From the NCBI GenBank assembly GCA_013112535.1, contig JABFGI010000006.1, positions 117,293 through 181,292 on the forward strand: 64,000 nt of DNA, given 5' to 3'. Shown in pieces: positions 16,822-25,852 of this stretch. The first letter of the stretch is position 1; every line of letters starts with the position of its first letter. The notes under the pieces are model-generated. The model ran no database searches, had not been told where the DNA came from, and saw nothing but the letters and a program-made list of their open reading frames with translations. A program made the position numbers and the translations under genes. The stretch is from Pseudomonadota bacterium (lineage in GTDB: Bacteria > Pseudomonadota > Gammaproteobacteria > Eutrophobiales > Eutrophobiaceae).

Positions 16822-19800
16822 GTGAACAAGAAAACTATTTTAATTAACGAAATTGAAACTCTTTTGCCCAGAGCACGGGCTTCCGAACGTTTTAATTTCA
16901 CTCGTCAGTTTGAAAGCTTAAGAAAGAAGGCGGATTTTAAACAGGCTGATTGGAGCACACTTAAAAATAGAATAGATAATTCAATTCAAACTAAACTGGA
17001 TAGACAAGCAAATCTACCAGATTGTCATTTTGATAATGATTTGCCGATTAACCAGCATCAGTCAGACATTGCCAGTGCAATAGAAAATAACCAGGTTGTT
17101 ATTATCTGTGGTGAAACCGGCTCGGGTAAAACGACACAATTACCAAAGCTTTGCCTCACCTTAGGCCGCGGGATTGACGGTTATATTGGTCACACACAGC
17201 CAAGACGCATCGCCGCTAAGACAGTAGCAAAACGTATTGCCGATGAATTGCAGTCTGAACTTGGCAGTCATGTTGGTTATAAAATTCGGCATCAGGATAT
17301 CAGTAATAAAAACTCGTATATCAAACTCATGACCGACGGTATTTTATTAGCTGAACTACAACAGGATCGTTACTTAAATCAATATGACACACTAATCATT
17401 GATGAAGCGCATGAACGTAGTCTGAATATTGATTTTATACTGGGGTACTTAAAGCAACTTTTACCCAGGCGACCGGATTTAAAAGTTATTATCACGTCTG
17501 CAACGATTGATGTTGAACGATTTTCTGAACATTTTAATAAAGCTCCTGTTATAGAAGTTTCGGGTCGAAGTTATCCGGTAGATGTTTTATATCGTCCGAT
17601 TGAAGATGATGAAGAGAACGAAGACGAACGTGGACGAGAAGGCGCAATAGTAGATGCAATAAATGAACTGGCATCATTTGATATGGGCGATATTCTTATT
17701 TTTCTGGAAGGGGAAGGTGAGATACATGAAACCGATAAATTTCTTCGTAAACAAAATTTACCCGATACCGATGTATTACCGCTTTATGCGCGCTTGAGTT
17801 CTTCCCGGCAAAATAAAATATTTGCGCCTCATAAACGACGTCATATTGTTTTGGCAACAAATATTGCAGAGACCTCGTTAACCATTCCAGGTATCCGCTA
17901 TGTCATTGATAGCGGCATGGCACGTATCAGTCGTTACAGCTATCGTAGTAAAGTACAACGCCTGCCAATAGAGAAAGTATCAAAGGCTGCGGCGAATCAA
18001 CGTAAAGGTCGTTGCGGCCGAACCAGCGATGGTATCTGTATTCGTTTATACAGCGAAGAAGACTTTGAGTCTCGTACAGAATTCACGCAACCGGAAATAT
18101 TACGGACCAATCTTGCTTCTGTTATTTTGCAAATGAAAGCATTGAATATTGGTGATATAGAAAACTACCCCTTTATTAATCCGCCAGAGAAAAAACTGAT
18201 TAATGATGGAATGCGCGTATTGCAGGAAATCAATGCGCTTGATAAACATAACAAACTGACGTCAATTGGTAGAAAAATAGCACGGTTTCCTCTGGACCCA
18301 AGGCACGCCAGACTGTTGCTCGCGGCGAATGAATTTAATTGCCTTAATGAAATACTAATTATTGTCAGCGCCTTGAGTATTCAAAGTCCAAGAGAACGAC
18401 CGATAGATAAACAGGAAAAATCAGATAAAGCACATGAACAATATGATGATGAAAACTCGGATTTTATATGGTTTGTTAATCTTTGGTATTTCTATCAAAA
18501 ACAACAAAAGAAGCTGTCACAAAATAAACTAAGGAAATTATGCCAGACAAATTTTTTGTCTTATATGCGCATGCGTGAATGGGCGGATATACACAGGCAA
18601 TTACGCCATGTTTGTACAGAAATGAAATTTACCATCAATACTGACGCTGCCAGTTATCAGAATATCCATTGTGCGATATTAACGGGCATGCCCAGTCACG
18701 TTGCTTTTTTATCAGATAAACATGAATACACCGGAGCCAGAGATATTAAATTAAATATTTTTCCCGCATCCGGGCAGTTTAATAAAAAACCGAAATGGAT
18801 CGTTGCCGCTGATCTGGTTGAAACATCACGTCTTTATGCACGTAATGTCGCGAGTATCGAATCAAACTGGTTAATCAATACGGCTGCACATTTATTAAAG
18901 TACAACTATTCAGATGCTCATTGGGAAAGTAAAAGTGCACGGGTTGTCGCGCTGGAAAAAATAAGCCTATACGGCATGACACTGGTTGCCGCAAAAAGAG
19001 TGAATTACGGGCGCGTCAATCCTGTTGAATCAAAAGCATTATTCATTAGAAATGCCCTGGTTGAAGGTGATCTTGCGTCATCTGCCAGTTTTTATAAACA
19101 CAACAATAAAATAATCAATGAAGTCCGTGAGCTGGAAAAGAAATCTCGTCGACCTGATATAGTAGACGAAGAAGCGATTTATAATTTTTACGATAAAGCA
19201 TTACCAATAGATGTTTATGATGGACAATCGTTTGCAGCATGGGCGAAGAAACTCAATAAAGATCAAAAACAAGCCTTGTGTCTTGACAAAGACATGATCA
19301 TGAGTCATGAAGCAGAGCATGTTACCGAGAATTTATTCCCCGATACGATTCAATCAAAAGGCTTAAGTATTCCGGTTGAATATAAGTTCGAACCCGGTAA
19401 AGAAGATGACGGGCTTAATATTGATGTGCCTGTTGCGGCTTTAAAACAGTTTGACGAAAAACAAATGGACTATCTTGTTCCTGGCTTGATCGAAGAAAAA
19501 ATTATTGTCTTGTTACGTTCATTGCCAAAACAAATCCGAACAAAGATAGTGCCGATTCCACAAACAGCGACAGAATGCGCAAAGAATATTACGAACCGAA
19601 CAGTGTCATTAAAACAAAACCTGTCTGCCTATTTATATAAAACACGTTTGGTTGAAATCAAAGATGAAGACTGGCCTGAAACTGTTTTACCGGAGCATTT
19701 AAAAACCAATTTCAGAATTATAGATTCTGATAATCAATTACTCGGTACAGGTAAAGATATCGCAGTACTTAAAGAAAAGTTTGCTGATAAAGCCGGTGAT

Positions 19801-20703
19801 GCTTTTACCGAGCTTTATGATAATGAATTCGGCACAGAAGAAGTGACAAGCTGGGACTTTGGTGAATTACCCGTTAAACAGGAAATTAAAATTAATAATG
19901 ACGTGATAGTTGTTTATCCATCGTTAATAGAAGAAGAGGGCAAGGTTTATAACCACGCATTCGAAACCAAAGAAAGCGCTGATTATTATTTGCGCTATGG
20001 CTTACGTCAGTTATTCAAACGCGAACTGATAAAAGATATCAAATACATGCGTAAGAATCTTCGCGGTATTGAAAAACTGGCGTTGATGTACAGCAATATT
20101 GGATCAAAAGCAGAATTGATCAATGAAGTCGTAAACCTCTCCATAGATGAAACCTTTCTTTATAACGACGAACCGATACGCAAACAGGATTATTTTTTCG
20201 CAACCTTAGAGGAAAACAAACAAAATTTGTTAATGAATGCAGAAAAGGTTTGTATCTTGCTAGAAACAATACTGGATAAGCAGATAAAGGTGTATTCAAG
20301 GTTGTCTGATGCCGATATTGTGAAACATGTTGGTGCAAGCTGCGATATAGAAGAGCAAATGGAGTACTTAATTTATGGTGGATTCATTAATGATGTGCCT
20401 TATAAGTGCCTGCAACAATATCCGCGCTATCTGGATTCCATCCTGAAAAGACTTGAAAAACTGAATGGTGGACTCGAAAAAGATAAACAAAGTACAAAAC
20501 TTATTCAGGAACACTGGAATAGAATCAAGAAATTAGTAGATAATGCCTATGCAACGGATTGTTTCACGACATCGCTGTATGAATATCGTTGGATGATTGA
20601 AGAGTTGCGAATATCCCTGTTTACGCAAGAATTAAAAACAAAAATGCCGATTTCGGTAAAGCGTATGGATAAAATGTGGGACAAGTATCAAAAAACGATA
20701 TAG
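16822..20703 (+). CDS. hrpA: ATP-dependent RNA helicase HrpA
   Basis: A DEAH-box RNA helicase of 1,293 residues, the length of Escherichia coli HrpA (about 1,300). The Walker A motif is GETGSGKTTQ (about residues 97-106), followed by TQPRRIAAKTVA, DEAHERS, SATID, the motif V/VI region NIAETSLTIPGI and QRKGRCGR. The helicase-associated and OB-like domains and the long C-terminal DUF3418 region follow. It processes fimbrial mRNA in Escherichia coli and helps rescue stalled ribosomes. The start is GTG at 16822 with no strong ribosome-binding site. It is probably the first gene of a run continuing into the antiporter gene 14 bases downstream. Confidence 0.95.
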   Translation: MNKKTILINEIETLLPRARASERFNFTRQFESLRKKADFKQADWSTLKNRIDNSIQTKLDRQANLPDCHFDNDLPINQHQSDIASAIENNQVVIICGETGSGKTTQLPKLCLTLGRGIDGYIGHTQPRRIAAKTVAKRIADELQSELGSHVGYKIRHQDISNKNSYIKLMTDGILLAELQQDRYLNQYDTLIIDEAHERSLNIDFILGYLKQLLPRRPDLKVIITSATIDVERFSEHFNKAPVIEVSGRSYPVDVLYRPIEDDEENEDERGREGAIVDAINELASFDMGDILIFLEGEGEIHETDKFLRKQNLPDTDVLPLYARLSSSRQNKIFAPHKRRHIVLATNIAETSLTIPGIRYVIDSGMARISRYSYRSKVQRLPIEKVSKAAANQRKGRCGRTSDGICIRLYSEEDFESRTEFTQPEILRTNLASVILQMKALNIGDIENYPFINPPEKKLINDGMRVLQEINALDKHNKLTSIGRKIARFPLDPRHARLLLAANEFNCLNEILIIVSALSIQSPRERPIDKQEKSDKAHEQYDDENSDFIWFVNLWYFYQKQQKKLSQNKLRKLCQTNFLSYMRMREWADIHRQLRHVCTEMKFTINTDAASYQNIHCAILTGMPSHVAFLSDKHEYTGARDIKLNIFPASGQFNKKPKWIVAADLVETSRLYARNVASIESNWLINTAAHLLKYNYSDAHWESKSARVVALEKISLYGMTLVAAKRVNYGRVNPVESKALFIRNALVEGDLASSASFYKHNNKIINEVRELEKKSRRPDIVDEEAIYNFYDKALPIDVYDGQSFAAWAKKLNKDQKQALCLDKDMIMSHEAEHVTENLFPDTIQSKGLSIPVEYKFEPGKEDDGLNIDVPVAALKQFDEKQMDYLVPGLIEEKIIVLLRSLPKQIRTKIVPIPQTATECAKNITNRTVSLKQNLSAYLYKTRLVEIKDEDWPETVLPEHLKTNFRIIDSDNQLLGTGKDIAVLKEKFADKAGDAFTELYDNEFGTEEVTSWDFGELPVKQEIKINNDVIVVYPSLIEEEGKVYNHAFETKESADYYLRYGLRQLFKRELIKDIKYMRKNLRGIEKLALMYSNIGSKAELINEVVNLSIDETFLYNDEPIRKQDYFFATLEENKQNLLMNAEKVCILLETILDKQIKVYSRLSDADIVKHVGASCDIEEQMEYLIYGGFINDVPYKCLQQYPRYLDSILKRLEKLNGGLEKDKQSTKLIQEHWNRIKKLVDNAYATDCFTTSLYEYRWMIEELRISLFTQELKTKMPISVKRMDKMWDKYQKTI

Positions 20704-20717
20704 AAAACAGGATTTAA

Positions 20718-21887
20718 ATGGTCGAACAATCAATTGAATACTCGATATTTTTGATTTTTACCGGCGCGGCGGTGTTTGCGACGCTGGCCTTGTATGCGCG
20801 CCAGGCTATGATTGTGGCCTATATTGCGCTTGGGTTATTACTTGGCCCATGGGGGCTGGAATTTGTTACCGACCATGAACTGATTAGTGGTATTTCCAAA
20901 ATAGGAATAATCTTTCTACTTTATTTACTCGGTCTGGATTTACTGCCACAACAACTATGGCAAATGTTAAGAGAAGCGGTTGTCGTTACCCTGGCCAGCT
21001 CTGCATTGTTTGCGCTAATTGGTTTTTTCATTGGTTATATTTTTGGCTATGAATTATTACAGGCCATGCTAGTCGGCGCGGTAATGATGTTTTCCAGTAC
21101 CATTATTGGTTTGAAACTATTGCCGACAACAACATTGCATCACAGACATACCGGCCAGATTATTATCAGTATTTTATTAATACAGGATTTAATCGCCATT
21201 GTTATTCTTTTATTACTTCAGGGTTATGGTAAAGGCGGAAATCTGGTTGTCGATATCGCATTGCAACTCGTTTATTTGCCTTTATTAATTGGTGTGGTTT
21301 ATTTAATTGAGCGATTTGTCTTGATCAAACTCATACAACGATTTGATCAAATACATGAGTACATTTTTCTACTGGCAATAGCCTGGTGCTTAGGTGTTGC
21401 CGAGCTTGCGCATTATGTTGGTTTGTCCCATGAAATTGGTGCCTTTATTGCGGGCGTAACCCTTGCCTCAAGCCCGATTGCCTTATTTATTACTGACAGT
21501 TTAAAACCATTAAGAGATTTCTTTTTAATTATCTTTTTCTTCTCACTGGGTGCCGGTTTTAATATGTCGTTTATCGATGAAATATTTATCCCGGCAACTA
21601 TTCTCGCTGTACTAGTGCTTGTGTTTAAACCACTGGTTTTTGGCTGGTTGCTGCGGGGGCATGGCGAAAAGAAATATGTGTCATTTGAAACAGGATTTAG
21701 ACTAGGGCAGATCAGTGAATTTTCTTTACTCATTGCCGTGTTAGCTGTTGAATCAGGTTTTATCGATAATAAAACATCTTACTTGATACAATTAGCAACA
21801 CTGATTACGTTTGTCGTATCGTCATACATTATAGTCATGAAATACCCCACACCTATCTCGACGACAGATCGATTACGTAGAGATTAA
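20718..21887 (+). CDS. Kef-type cation:proton antiporter (CPA2), lacking the TrkA-N domain
   Basis: A 389-residue membrane protein of the monovalent cation:proton antiporter-2 family with about 12 helices. Family features include the FTGAAVFATLALYARQ start, GLLLGPWGLE, FLLYLLGLDLLP and GLSHEIGAFIAGVTLASSP. The cytosolic RCK/TrkA-N regulatory domain of KefB and KefC is missing, so glutathione gating is not expected. GGAT-like sequence precedes the ATG. It is followed after two bases by a small membrane-anchored protein gene and then by the AhpD-like/Rieske fusion, which may form one unit. Confidence 0.85.
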   Translation: MVEQSIEYSIFLIFTGAAVFATLALYARQAMIVAYIALGLLLGPWGLEFVTDHELISGISKIGIIFLLYLLGLDLLPQQLWQMLREAVVVTLASSALFALIGFFIGYIFGYELLQAMLVGAVMMFSSTIIGLKLLPTTTLHHRHTGQIIISILLIQDLIAIVILLLLQGYGKGGNLVVDIALQLVYLPLLIGVVYLIERFVLIKLIQRFDQIHEYIFLLAIAWCLGVAELAHYVGLSHEIGAFIAGVTLASSPIALFITDSLKPLRDFFLIIFFFSLGAGFNMSFIDEIFIPATILAVLVLVFKPLVFGWLLRGHGEKKYVSFETGFRLGQISEFSLLIAVLAVESGFIDNKTSYLIQLATLITFVVSSYIIVMKYPTPISTTDRLRRD

Positions 21888-21889
21888 TT

Positions 21890-22378
21890 ATGATGAATAA
21901 AAAAACGATTAAACTTTCTATCATTATTATTTTATCTTTACTATTATCAACAGGCATATTTGTCGTTGCCGATTATTATGAATTGTTTGGTTCGACCATA
22001 GAAAAAAGGCTTAGTTTTGCTGAAGTTCGATTTCGTACTTTAAATAAAGATACCGGAGCAGTGGTATCGGATGTTGGTGTACGTTGTTTTCAAAAAAATA
22101 ATATGAATGCCTGTACCTTGAAAGAAAGTCATCAGCTAGGTATTGTTTCAGTCAATATACCTGTGCAACGTGCCGTTAAAAAAACACTATTATTTAAAAA
22201 AGCAGAAGAAATATATAAATCAATTGATCCAAAAATACATATAATGTTAGGTCATCAGGATTATAATAACCCGACTGTTACCTTATTAATGGAAGATGTG
22301 TATTCAAATAACGTAGGTGAACAGGTCGTACAAATGCCACCAAGAGATTGGGGTGATTCAGAACCAGAAGAGGAATAA
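21890..22378 (+). CDS. Uncharacterised membrane-anchored periplasmic protein
   Basis: A 162-residue protein with one N-terminal hydrophobic helix (about residues 8-28) followed by a soluble domain rich in beta-prone segments, with two cysteines (C66 and C76 or so) in VRCFQKNNMNACTL. It ends in an acidic DSEPEEE tail. I recognise no family. It is squeezed between the antiporter gene (two-base gap) and the Rieske fusion gene (two-base gap), so it is almost certainly co-transcribed and may serve the same membrane process. Confidence 0.6.
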   Translation: MMNKKTIKLSIIIILSLLLSTGIFVVADYYELFGSTIEKRLSFAEVRFRTLNKDTGAVVSDVGVRCFQKNNMNACTLKESHQLGIVSVNIPVQRAVKKTLLFKKAEEIYKSIDPKIHIMLGHQDYNNPTVTLLMEDVYSNNVGEQVVQMPPRDWGDSEPEEE

Positions 22379-22380
22379 AA

Positions 22381-23019
22381 ATGAGTGAAGCACTGGATTA
22401 TTTATTAAAAGTCAGAAAAGATGCCATCGAACCTTATTTTCAATTTTTAAAAGAAGGCGGCAAACACCTTGATGATAAAACACGTTCATTGTTATCAGTC
22501 ATTACAAAAGTTGACGCAAAAACCGAAGCAGGCTTGAAGCAGTATCTTAAAAGAGCATTGAAGCATGGTAATACCGCCGATGAAATTCTGGATGCGATGC
22601 TAACCTGTATCCCAACTTTAGGATTAAGTAAAATTATCTGGGCGATTGATATTATTATTAAAATGGATTTGCCAGAGTTCGACTCAGATAGCCTGATAGA
22701 AGCAAAGCAGAAAAAAAAACAGTGGCAAAAAATAAAAGTAATTAATGAAATAGATCAGGGCGCCTCATACATAGAATTTAACAATCAGGCCTGTTTTGTT
22801 GTTAGAAAAGAAGACGGCTTTCAAGTGTTTGATGATACCTGTCCACATAAAGCAGCAAAAATACCCTGTGATGCAATTGATGACATGACATTGCAATGCC
22901 CAATGCATCAATGGCGATTCAATCTGGAAAATGGTGAATGCCTGGAAAAAGGGAATCAACAACCGCTTAATAAGATAGAGTATAAAGTCGAAGAAAGTTT
23001 TTTATATGTTTATTTATAA
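22381..23019 (+). CDS. AhpD-like (carboxymuconolactone decarboxylase) domain fused to a Rieske 2Fe-2S domain
   Basis: A 212-residue fusion. Residues 1-100 are helical and resemble the carboxymuconolactone decarboxylase/AhpD fold (DDKTRSLLSVITKV, NTADEILDAML), without the CxxC of AhpD. Residues 115-212 are a Rieske ferredoxin with complete ligands: C154 and H156 in CPHKA, and C173 and H176 in CPMHQW. It therefore should bind a 2Fe-2S cluster and act as a soluble electron carrier or sensor. The ATG lies two bases after the previous stop. Its partner enzyme is not evident from the neighbourhood. Confidence 0.8.
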   Translation: MSEALDYLLKVRKDAIEPYFQFLKEGGKHLDDKTRSLLSVITKVDAKTEAGLKQYLKRALKHGNTADEILDAMLTCIPTLGLSKIIWAIDIIIKMDLPEFDSDSLIEAKQKKKQWQKIKVINEIDQGASYIEFNNQACFVVRKEDGFQVFDDTCPHKAAKIPCDAIDDMTLQCPMHQWRFNLENGECLEKGNQQPLNKIEYKVEESFLYVYL

Positions 23020-23057
23020 ACAATTGATAAAAAAATAATTGCTCCAGAAAAATTTAG

Positions 23058-23642
23058 TTAAATAGATCGACCAAAGAATAGAATAATCGCTACCGTTATT
23101 ATGGCGATTATCAATGTCCTCAACCCGGACCATAGCCAAAAGCTTTTGCTGATGTTGCCTAAAAATACGCCAAGGAAAAAAATACATATCAGCGCAACAA
23201 TAATAGCGTGAATAAAGGGTGATAAAGGCAGTACATAAAGCTGTTTTGCAAAAAATAAAGGCAAAAGAATAACCAAGGAAAGCAGGAGTGGTGCGAATCC
23301 ATTAACCAGGGCCACGAATATTGGTAAATACTTGCTTGCCTGTCCGTAATCACTCTCTTTGAGATCGGTCAACAAAGCCTGTTCCAATTCACGTAATTCT
23401 TTTTCGCGTTCAGCTTTCTCACTCAGGTAGGCGCTAGTCAGGCCACTTATAAACAGAGCAACCGCAGCACCCAAACAGGCACTGATTGCCACTGATAGTT
23501 CCGTCATTCCACTTGTATAGAATCCGGTTATCATGCCGAGCATGGTTAACGCACCATCAAAACCATTAGTCACCAGATAGCGCCTTGCAATACTTTTGGC
23601 ACGGTGAATATGTAATATCAACAAGTTTTTATCAAATAGCAT
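23058..23642 (-). CDS. VIT1/CCC1-type metal transporter
   Basis: A 194-residue membrane protein with about five helices. The first segment RRYLVTNGFDGALTMLG (about residues 21-37) and the amphipathic helix SAYLSEKAEREKELRELE (about 69-86), which carries the acidic metal-binding residues, are typical of the vacuolar iron transporter family. Substrates in the family are Fe2+ and Mn2+. The upstream gene on the same strand encodes a DUF211 protein, 108 bases away. Confidence 0.82.
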   Translation of the reverse strand: MLFDKNLLILHIHRAKSIARRYLVTNGFDGALTMLGMITGFYTSGMTELSVAISACLGAAVALFISGLTSAYLSEKAEREKELRELEQALLTDLKESDYGQASKYLPIFVALVNGFAPLLLSLVILLPLFFAKQLYVLPLSPFIHAIIVALICIFFLGVFLGNISKSFWLWSGLRTLIIAIITVAIILFFGRSI

Positions 23643-23750
23643 TATGATGTGATTTAGATAGTATTACTTAAGTGATAATGACTAACCCAGAGGTATGTCA
23701 TTTTTACAAAGCTTTTGTTCTAAAAGGCTTTTTGCAAGAAGGTAGAGAAA

Positions 23751-24017
23751 TCACCCCGTATCCTCACCATAAACTTCAACTTCATCAATACTGTGAACAG
23801 ACGCCCCCATTTTTTCTATCGCTGTTTTAATATCGTCAAAATTTATGTCAGCGCCTTCTATAGTCACAATAGTGCTTTCGGTTTCTTTGTCTATCTCGGT
23901 AACTGTCAATTTCACACGGTAATCTGCCCCAAGATTAGCCAGGACAGAAGAAAAGTCTAATGCATTTGGTTTATGCGGTTTTAGTACATCCAGTACCAGC
24001 TTTAATGTTTTCGTCAT
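23751..24017 (-). CDS. DUF211 family protein
   Basis: An 88-residue ferredoxin-fold-like protein of the DUF211 family, best known from archaea. Typical segments are LKLVLDVLKPHKPN and VTIEGADINFDDIKTAIEKM. The start is ATG at 24017 with GAGGA at 24024-24028; a TTG six bases further upstream overlaps the spacing and is not preferred. It is placed upstream of the VIT/CCC1 gene, and a link to metal handling is plausible from this neighbourhood. No enzymatic motif is visible. Confidence 0.8.
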   Translation of the reverse strand: MTKTLKLVLDVLKPHKPNALDFSSVLANLGADYRVKLTVTEIDKETESTIVTIEGADINFDDIKTAIEKMGASVHSIDEVEVYGEDTG

Positions 24018-24179
24018 AAGCAATCCTCAAAAGGTATCAATATATTAATTATTACGTCTTATAAATATTGCGCAACTTAATATGATATTTTCGTTCAAAT
24101 ATTTTTTATAATGCCTGCATTTACGGCTTGGGCGAGCTGACGGATTAATGCATAATATTTTGTAATTTAAATCAAAATA

Positions 24180-24731
24180 CTTCCCGGCCAGTACTATGAT
24201 GAAGAGACGGGGCTGCATTACAACATGATGCGTTATTACGATACAAACATAGGTCGTTATATAACCAGTGATCCAATAGGATTACTGTATGGAGGAATAA
24301 ATACATATTCGTATACAGGCTCTAATCCAGTAAATAAAATTGATCCTATGGGTTTATATTATTCTGGATTGCCAGTAGGGCCTGATGGTTTCAGAATTCC
24401 TGGAGCTATCTTTAAAGATTCTTTTGGTAATACAACACGAGAAATACAGGATGCTTATATAGAGTTAAAAGCAGATGTTGAAGGTGTTTCTGGGTGTATT
24501 AGATGTGCAGGGCCATGTTTATTACCAATATTAGCTGCTGATGCGTTGATAGAGGACATAAATAGTAAGCTAGAAAAGAAGGGAAAAGAAAGAGCATTTT
24601 CTGCTGCGGCTTTAAATTTAACAGGTAGAGTTGTAATGACTGCTAGAATAATAAGCGGAGCAGGGACATTTTTAGCCGTTGCAACATGTTCTTTTGAATG
24701 TAAAGATGTGTGTGTTTCTTGTAATAACTAA
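24180..24731 (+). CDS. Orphan Rhs cassette 1: Rhs core end plus Cys-rich variable tip
   Basis: The frame opens after an in-frame TAA at 24168 and starts with the Rhs core ([15 protein letters not shown], then [16 protein letters not shown] and [11 protein letters not shown]). The 3.5-kb or larger N-terminal Rhs shell is absent. The first ATG in frame is at 24225, inside the core. The variable tip (about 125 residues) has a cysteine cluster GCIRCAGPC, an Ala-rich possibly membrane-active section, and a second cluster [11 protein letters not shown] recognise no toxin family. It is followed three bases later by a small membrane protein gene. It is either a silent tip reserved for recombination or a displaced remnant of a full Rhs gene. 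Confidence 0.72.
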   Translation, partial: LPGQYYDEETGLHYNMMRYYDTNIGRYITSDPIGLLYGGINTYSYTGSNPVNKIDPMGLYYSGLPVGPDGFRIPGAIFKDSFGNTTREIQDAYIELKADVEGVSGCIRCAGPCLLPILAADALIEDINSKLEKKGKERAFSAAALNLTGRVVMTARIISGAGTFLAVATCSFECKDVCVSCNN

Positions 24732-24733
24732 AT

Positions 24734-24943
24734 ATGGATAAAAAATATATACTTTTAGTTTTTTGTGTATTTGGAGCGACTGTATTATTAACATTCGCAA
24801 AATTATTTTGGGTTAATTATTATTCTAATAGTGATGAAAAGCCATTAGAGTGGATTCTTAGATTATCCATTTATGAGATTCTAATAATTGTAGCTATTGG
24901 TGTAGTGGCTATTGTGCTCAGAGAAATAATAAGAAAAAAATAA
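24734..24943 (+). CDS. Small two-helix membrane protein, candidate immunity protein of Rhs cassette 1
   Basis: A 69-residue protein with two predicted membrane helices (about residues 5-27 and 46-65) and a basic end REIIRKK. It starts three bases after the stop of Rhs cassette 1 and is followed by an intrinsic terminator. Immunity genes normally sit directly behind Rhs tips, so that role is inferred from position alone; no family is recognised. Confidence 0.55.
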   Translation: MDKKYILLVFCVFGATVLLTFAKLFWVNYYSNSDEKPLEWILRLSIYEILIIVAIGVVAIVLREIIRKK

Positions 24944-24966
24944 CAAATTACTAAACATAAATTATT

Positions 24967-24992
24967 AAAAAGCCTCTAACAGGGGCTTTTTT
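24967..24992 (+). terminator. Intrinsic terminator after Rhs cassette 1
   Basis: AAAAAGCCTCT and AGGGGCTTTTT pair around AAC, with a run of six T at the 3' end. It closes the cassette 1 plus candidate immunity gene unit. Confidence 0.8.
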
Positions 24993-25321
24993 ATTGCCTG
25001 TGAATTAGGTGGAAACCTGCGGAACGGTGGAAGCCCTTTTTCGGAATGAGTGTTTTAGGTGGTAGAGGTACGCCTTGTTCTCTAGCAATGTGGATTTCCC
25101 TTAAATCACTAGATAGTTTTCAGGCGGCTAGCTGTTGGTGCTTTCCATTTTTGAATATTTTAAACTCACCTTTTTTCATGCAATATCATTTTTCGTCTTC
25201 TGTTAAGGCATGAGAAGCGATTAGAGTCATGACGTCGTTTTTCGACAGGTAATTACTAAAGTCGATAACATCACCCGTATCAATCAAACGCGCTTTTCCG
25301 AATGAATTTCGGTGTCAGGCC
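24993..25321. other. Gene-poor stretch with decayed fragments on the minus strand
   Basis: No intact gene is seen. On the minus strand one open stretch ends at about 25188 with NDVMTLIASHALTEDEK and a stop. Nine bases further on, an ATG at 25179 opens a 19-residue frame (MKKGEFKIFKNGKHQQLAA) that stops at 25120, after which the same frame stays open for about 100 bases. The short frame has a VapB-like FKNG element, but that resemblance is weak. The stretch looks like remnants of one or two small genes, perhaps an old toxin-antitoxin pair. A GGTGTCAGGC motif at 25311-25320 leads into the hairpin at 25322. Confidence 0.4.
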
Positions 25322-25357
25322 TTACATTTGACATTTGTTTAAAAATGTCAAATGTAA
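25322..25357. repeat. Perfect 15-bp inverted repeat (REP-like hairpin)
   Basis: TTACATTTGACATTT (25322-25336) and its exact reverse complement AAATGTCAAATGTAA (25343-25357) flank a six-base loop. The sequence is preceded by GGTGTCAGGC. Hairpins behind a GTCAGGC motif resemble recognition ends of REP-associated Y1 transposase elements, though no transposase gene is in the window. It lies just beyond the 3' end of the gene at 25373-25852 and may also act as its terminator. Confidence 0.6.
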
Positions 25358-25372
25358 AAATGCGAAATTTAT

Positions 25373-25852
25373 CTAATGTGTAAAGTATATCCAAAGGGGT
25401 AGCATTGAAAATCCCTTTGATTTCTGAAAATGTAATTTCCAAGATAATTTATTTATATTTTTTTCATCTGACACAGCTGAAATTAAAATCTCTTGTTCAT
25501 GTTGTAATTTTAAGTCAATCATTAAAGGTGGGTTTGTAATTGTCATTCCACCATTAGTAGTTGTGAATTTAATATCAGACAACTCTATTTTTGAATTATT
25601 TGTTTCCAGAATAACTTTACTTATGTCCGGCATACATGCTTTATCAAGACAATAAACAGATAGTTTATATGGGGCAGCTTGAACAACAGGCATACCTAAG
25701 AAAGTTTTTTTAGTTGTGGGACTCAGTGAAACAAATATTTCATTATTTAACTGAGAATCAATAGTCTGAAATGAATCCTTATCATATTTATAAGGTACCC
25801 CAACAATAACCAAGAAAGTAATAACTAAAGTGCATAAAATAAATATTTTCAT
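25373..25852 (-). CDS. Candidate immunity protein of Rhs cassette 2 (exported or membrane-anchored)
   Basis: A 159-residue protein with an N-terminal hydrophobic helix (about residues 3-20) and a soluble domain containing one cysteine pair in YCLDKACMP. The start is ATG at 25852, preceded by GGAG at eight bases. The preceding Rhs frame ends TAATG, overlapping this start by one base, so translation is coupled. Position and periplasmic targeting fit an immunity protein that neutralises a toxin acting in the periplasm. No family is recognised. Confidence 0.58.
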   Translation of the reverse strand: MKIFILCTLVITFLVIVGVPYKYDKDSFQTIDSQLNNEIFVSLSPTTKKTFLGMPVVQAAPYKLSVYCLDKACMPDISKVILETNNSKIELSDIKFTTTNGGMTITNPPLMIDLKLQHEQEILISAVSDEKNINKLSWKLHFQKSKGFSMLPLWIYFTH

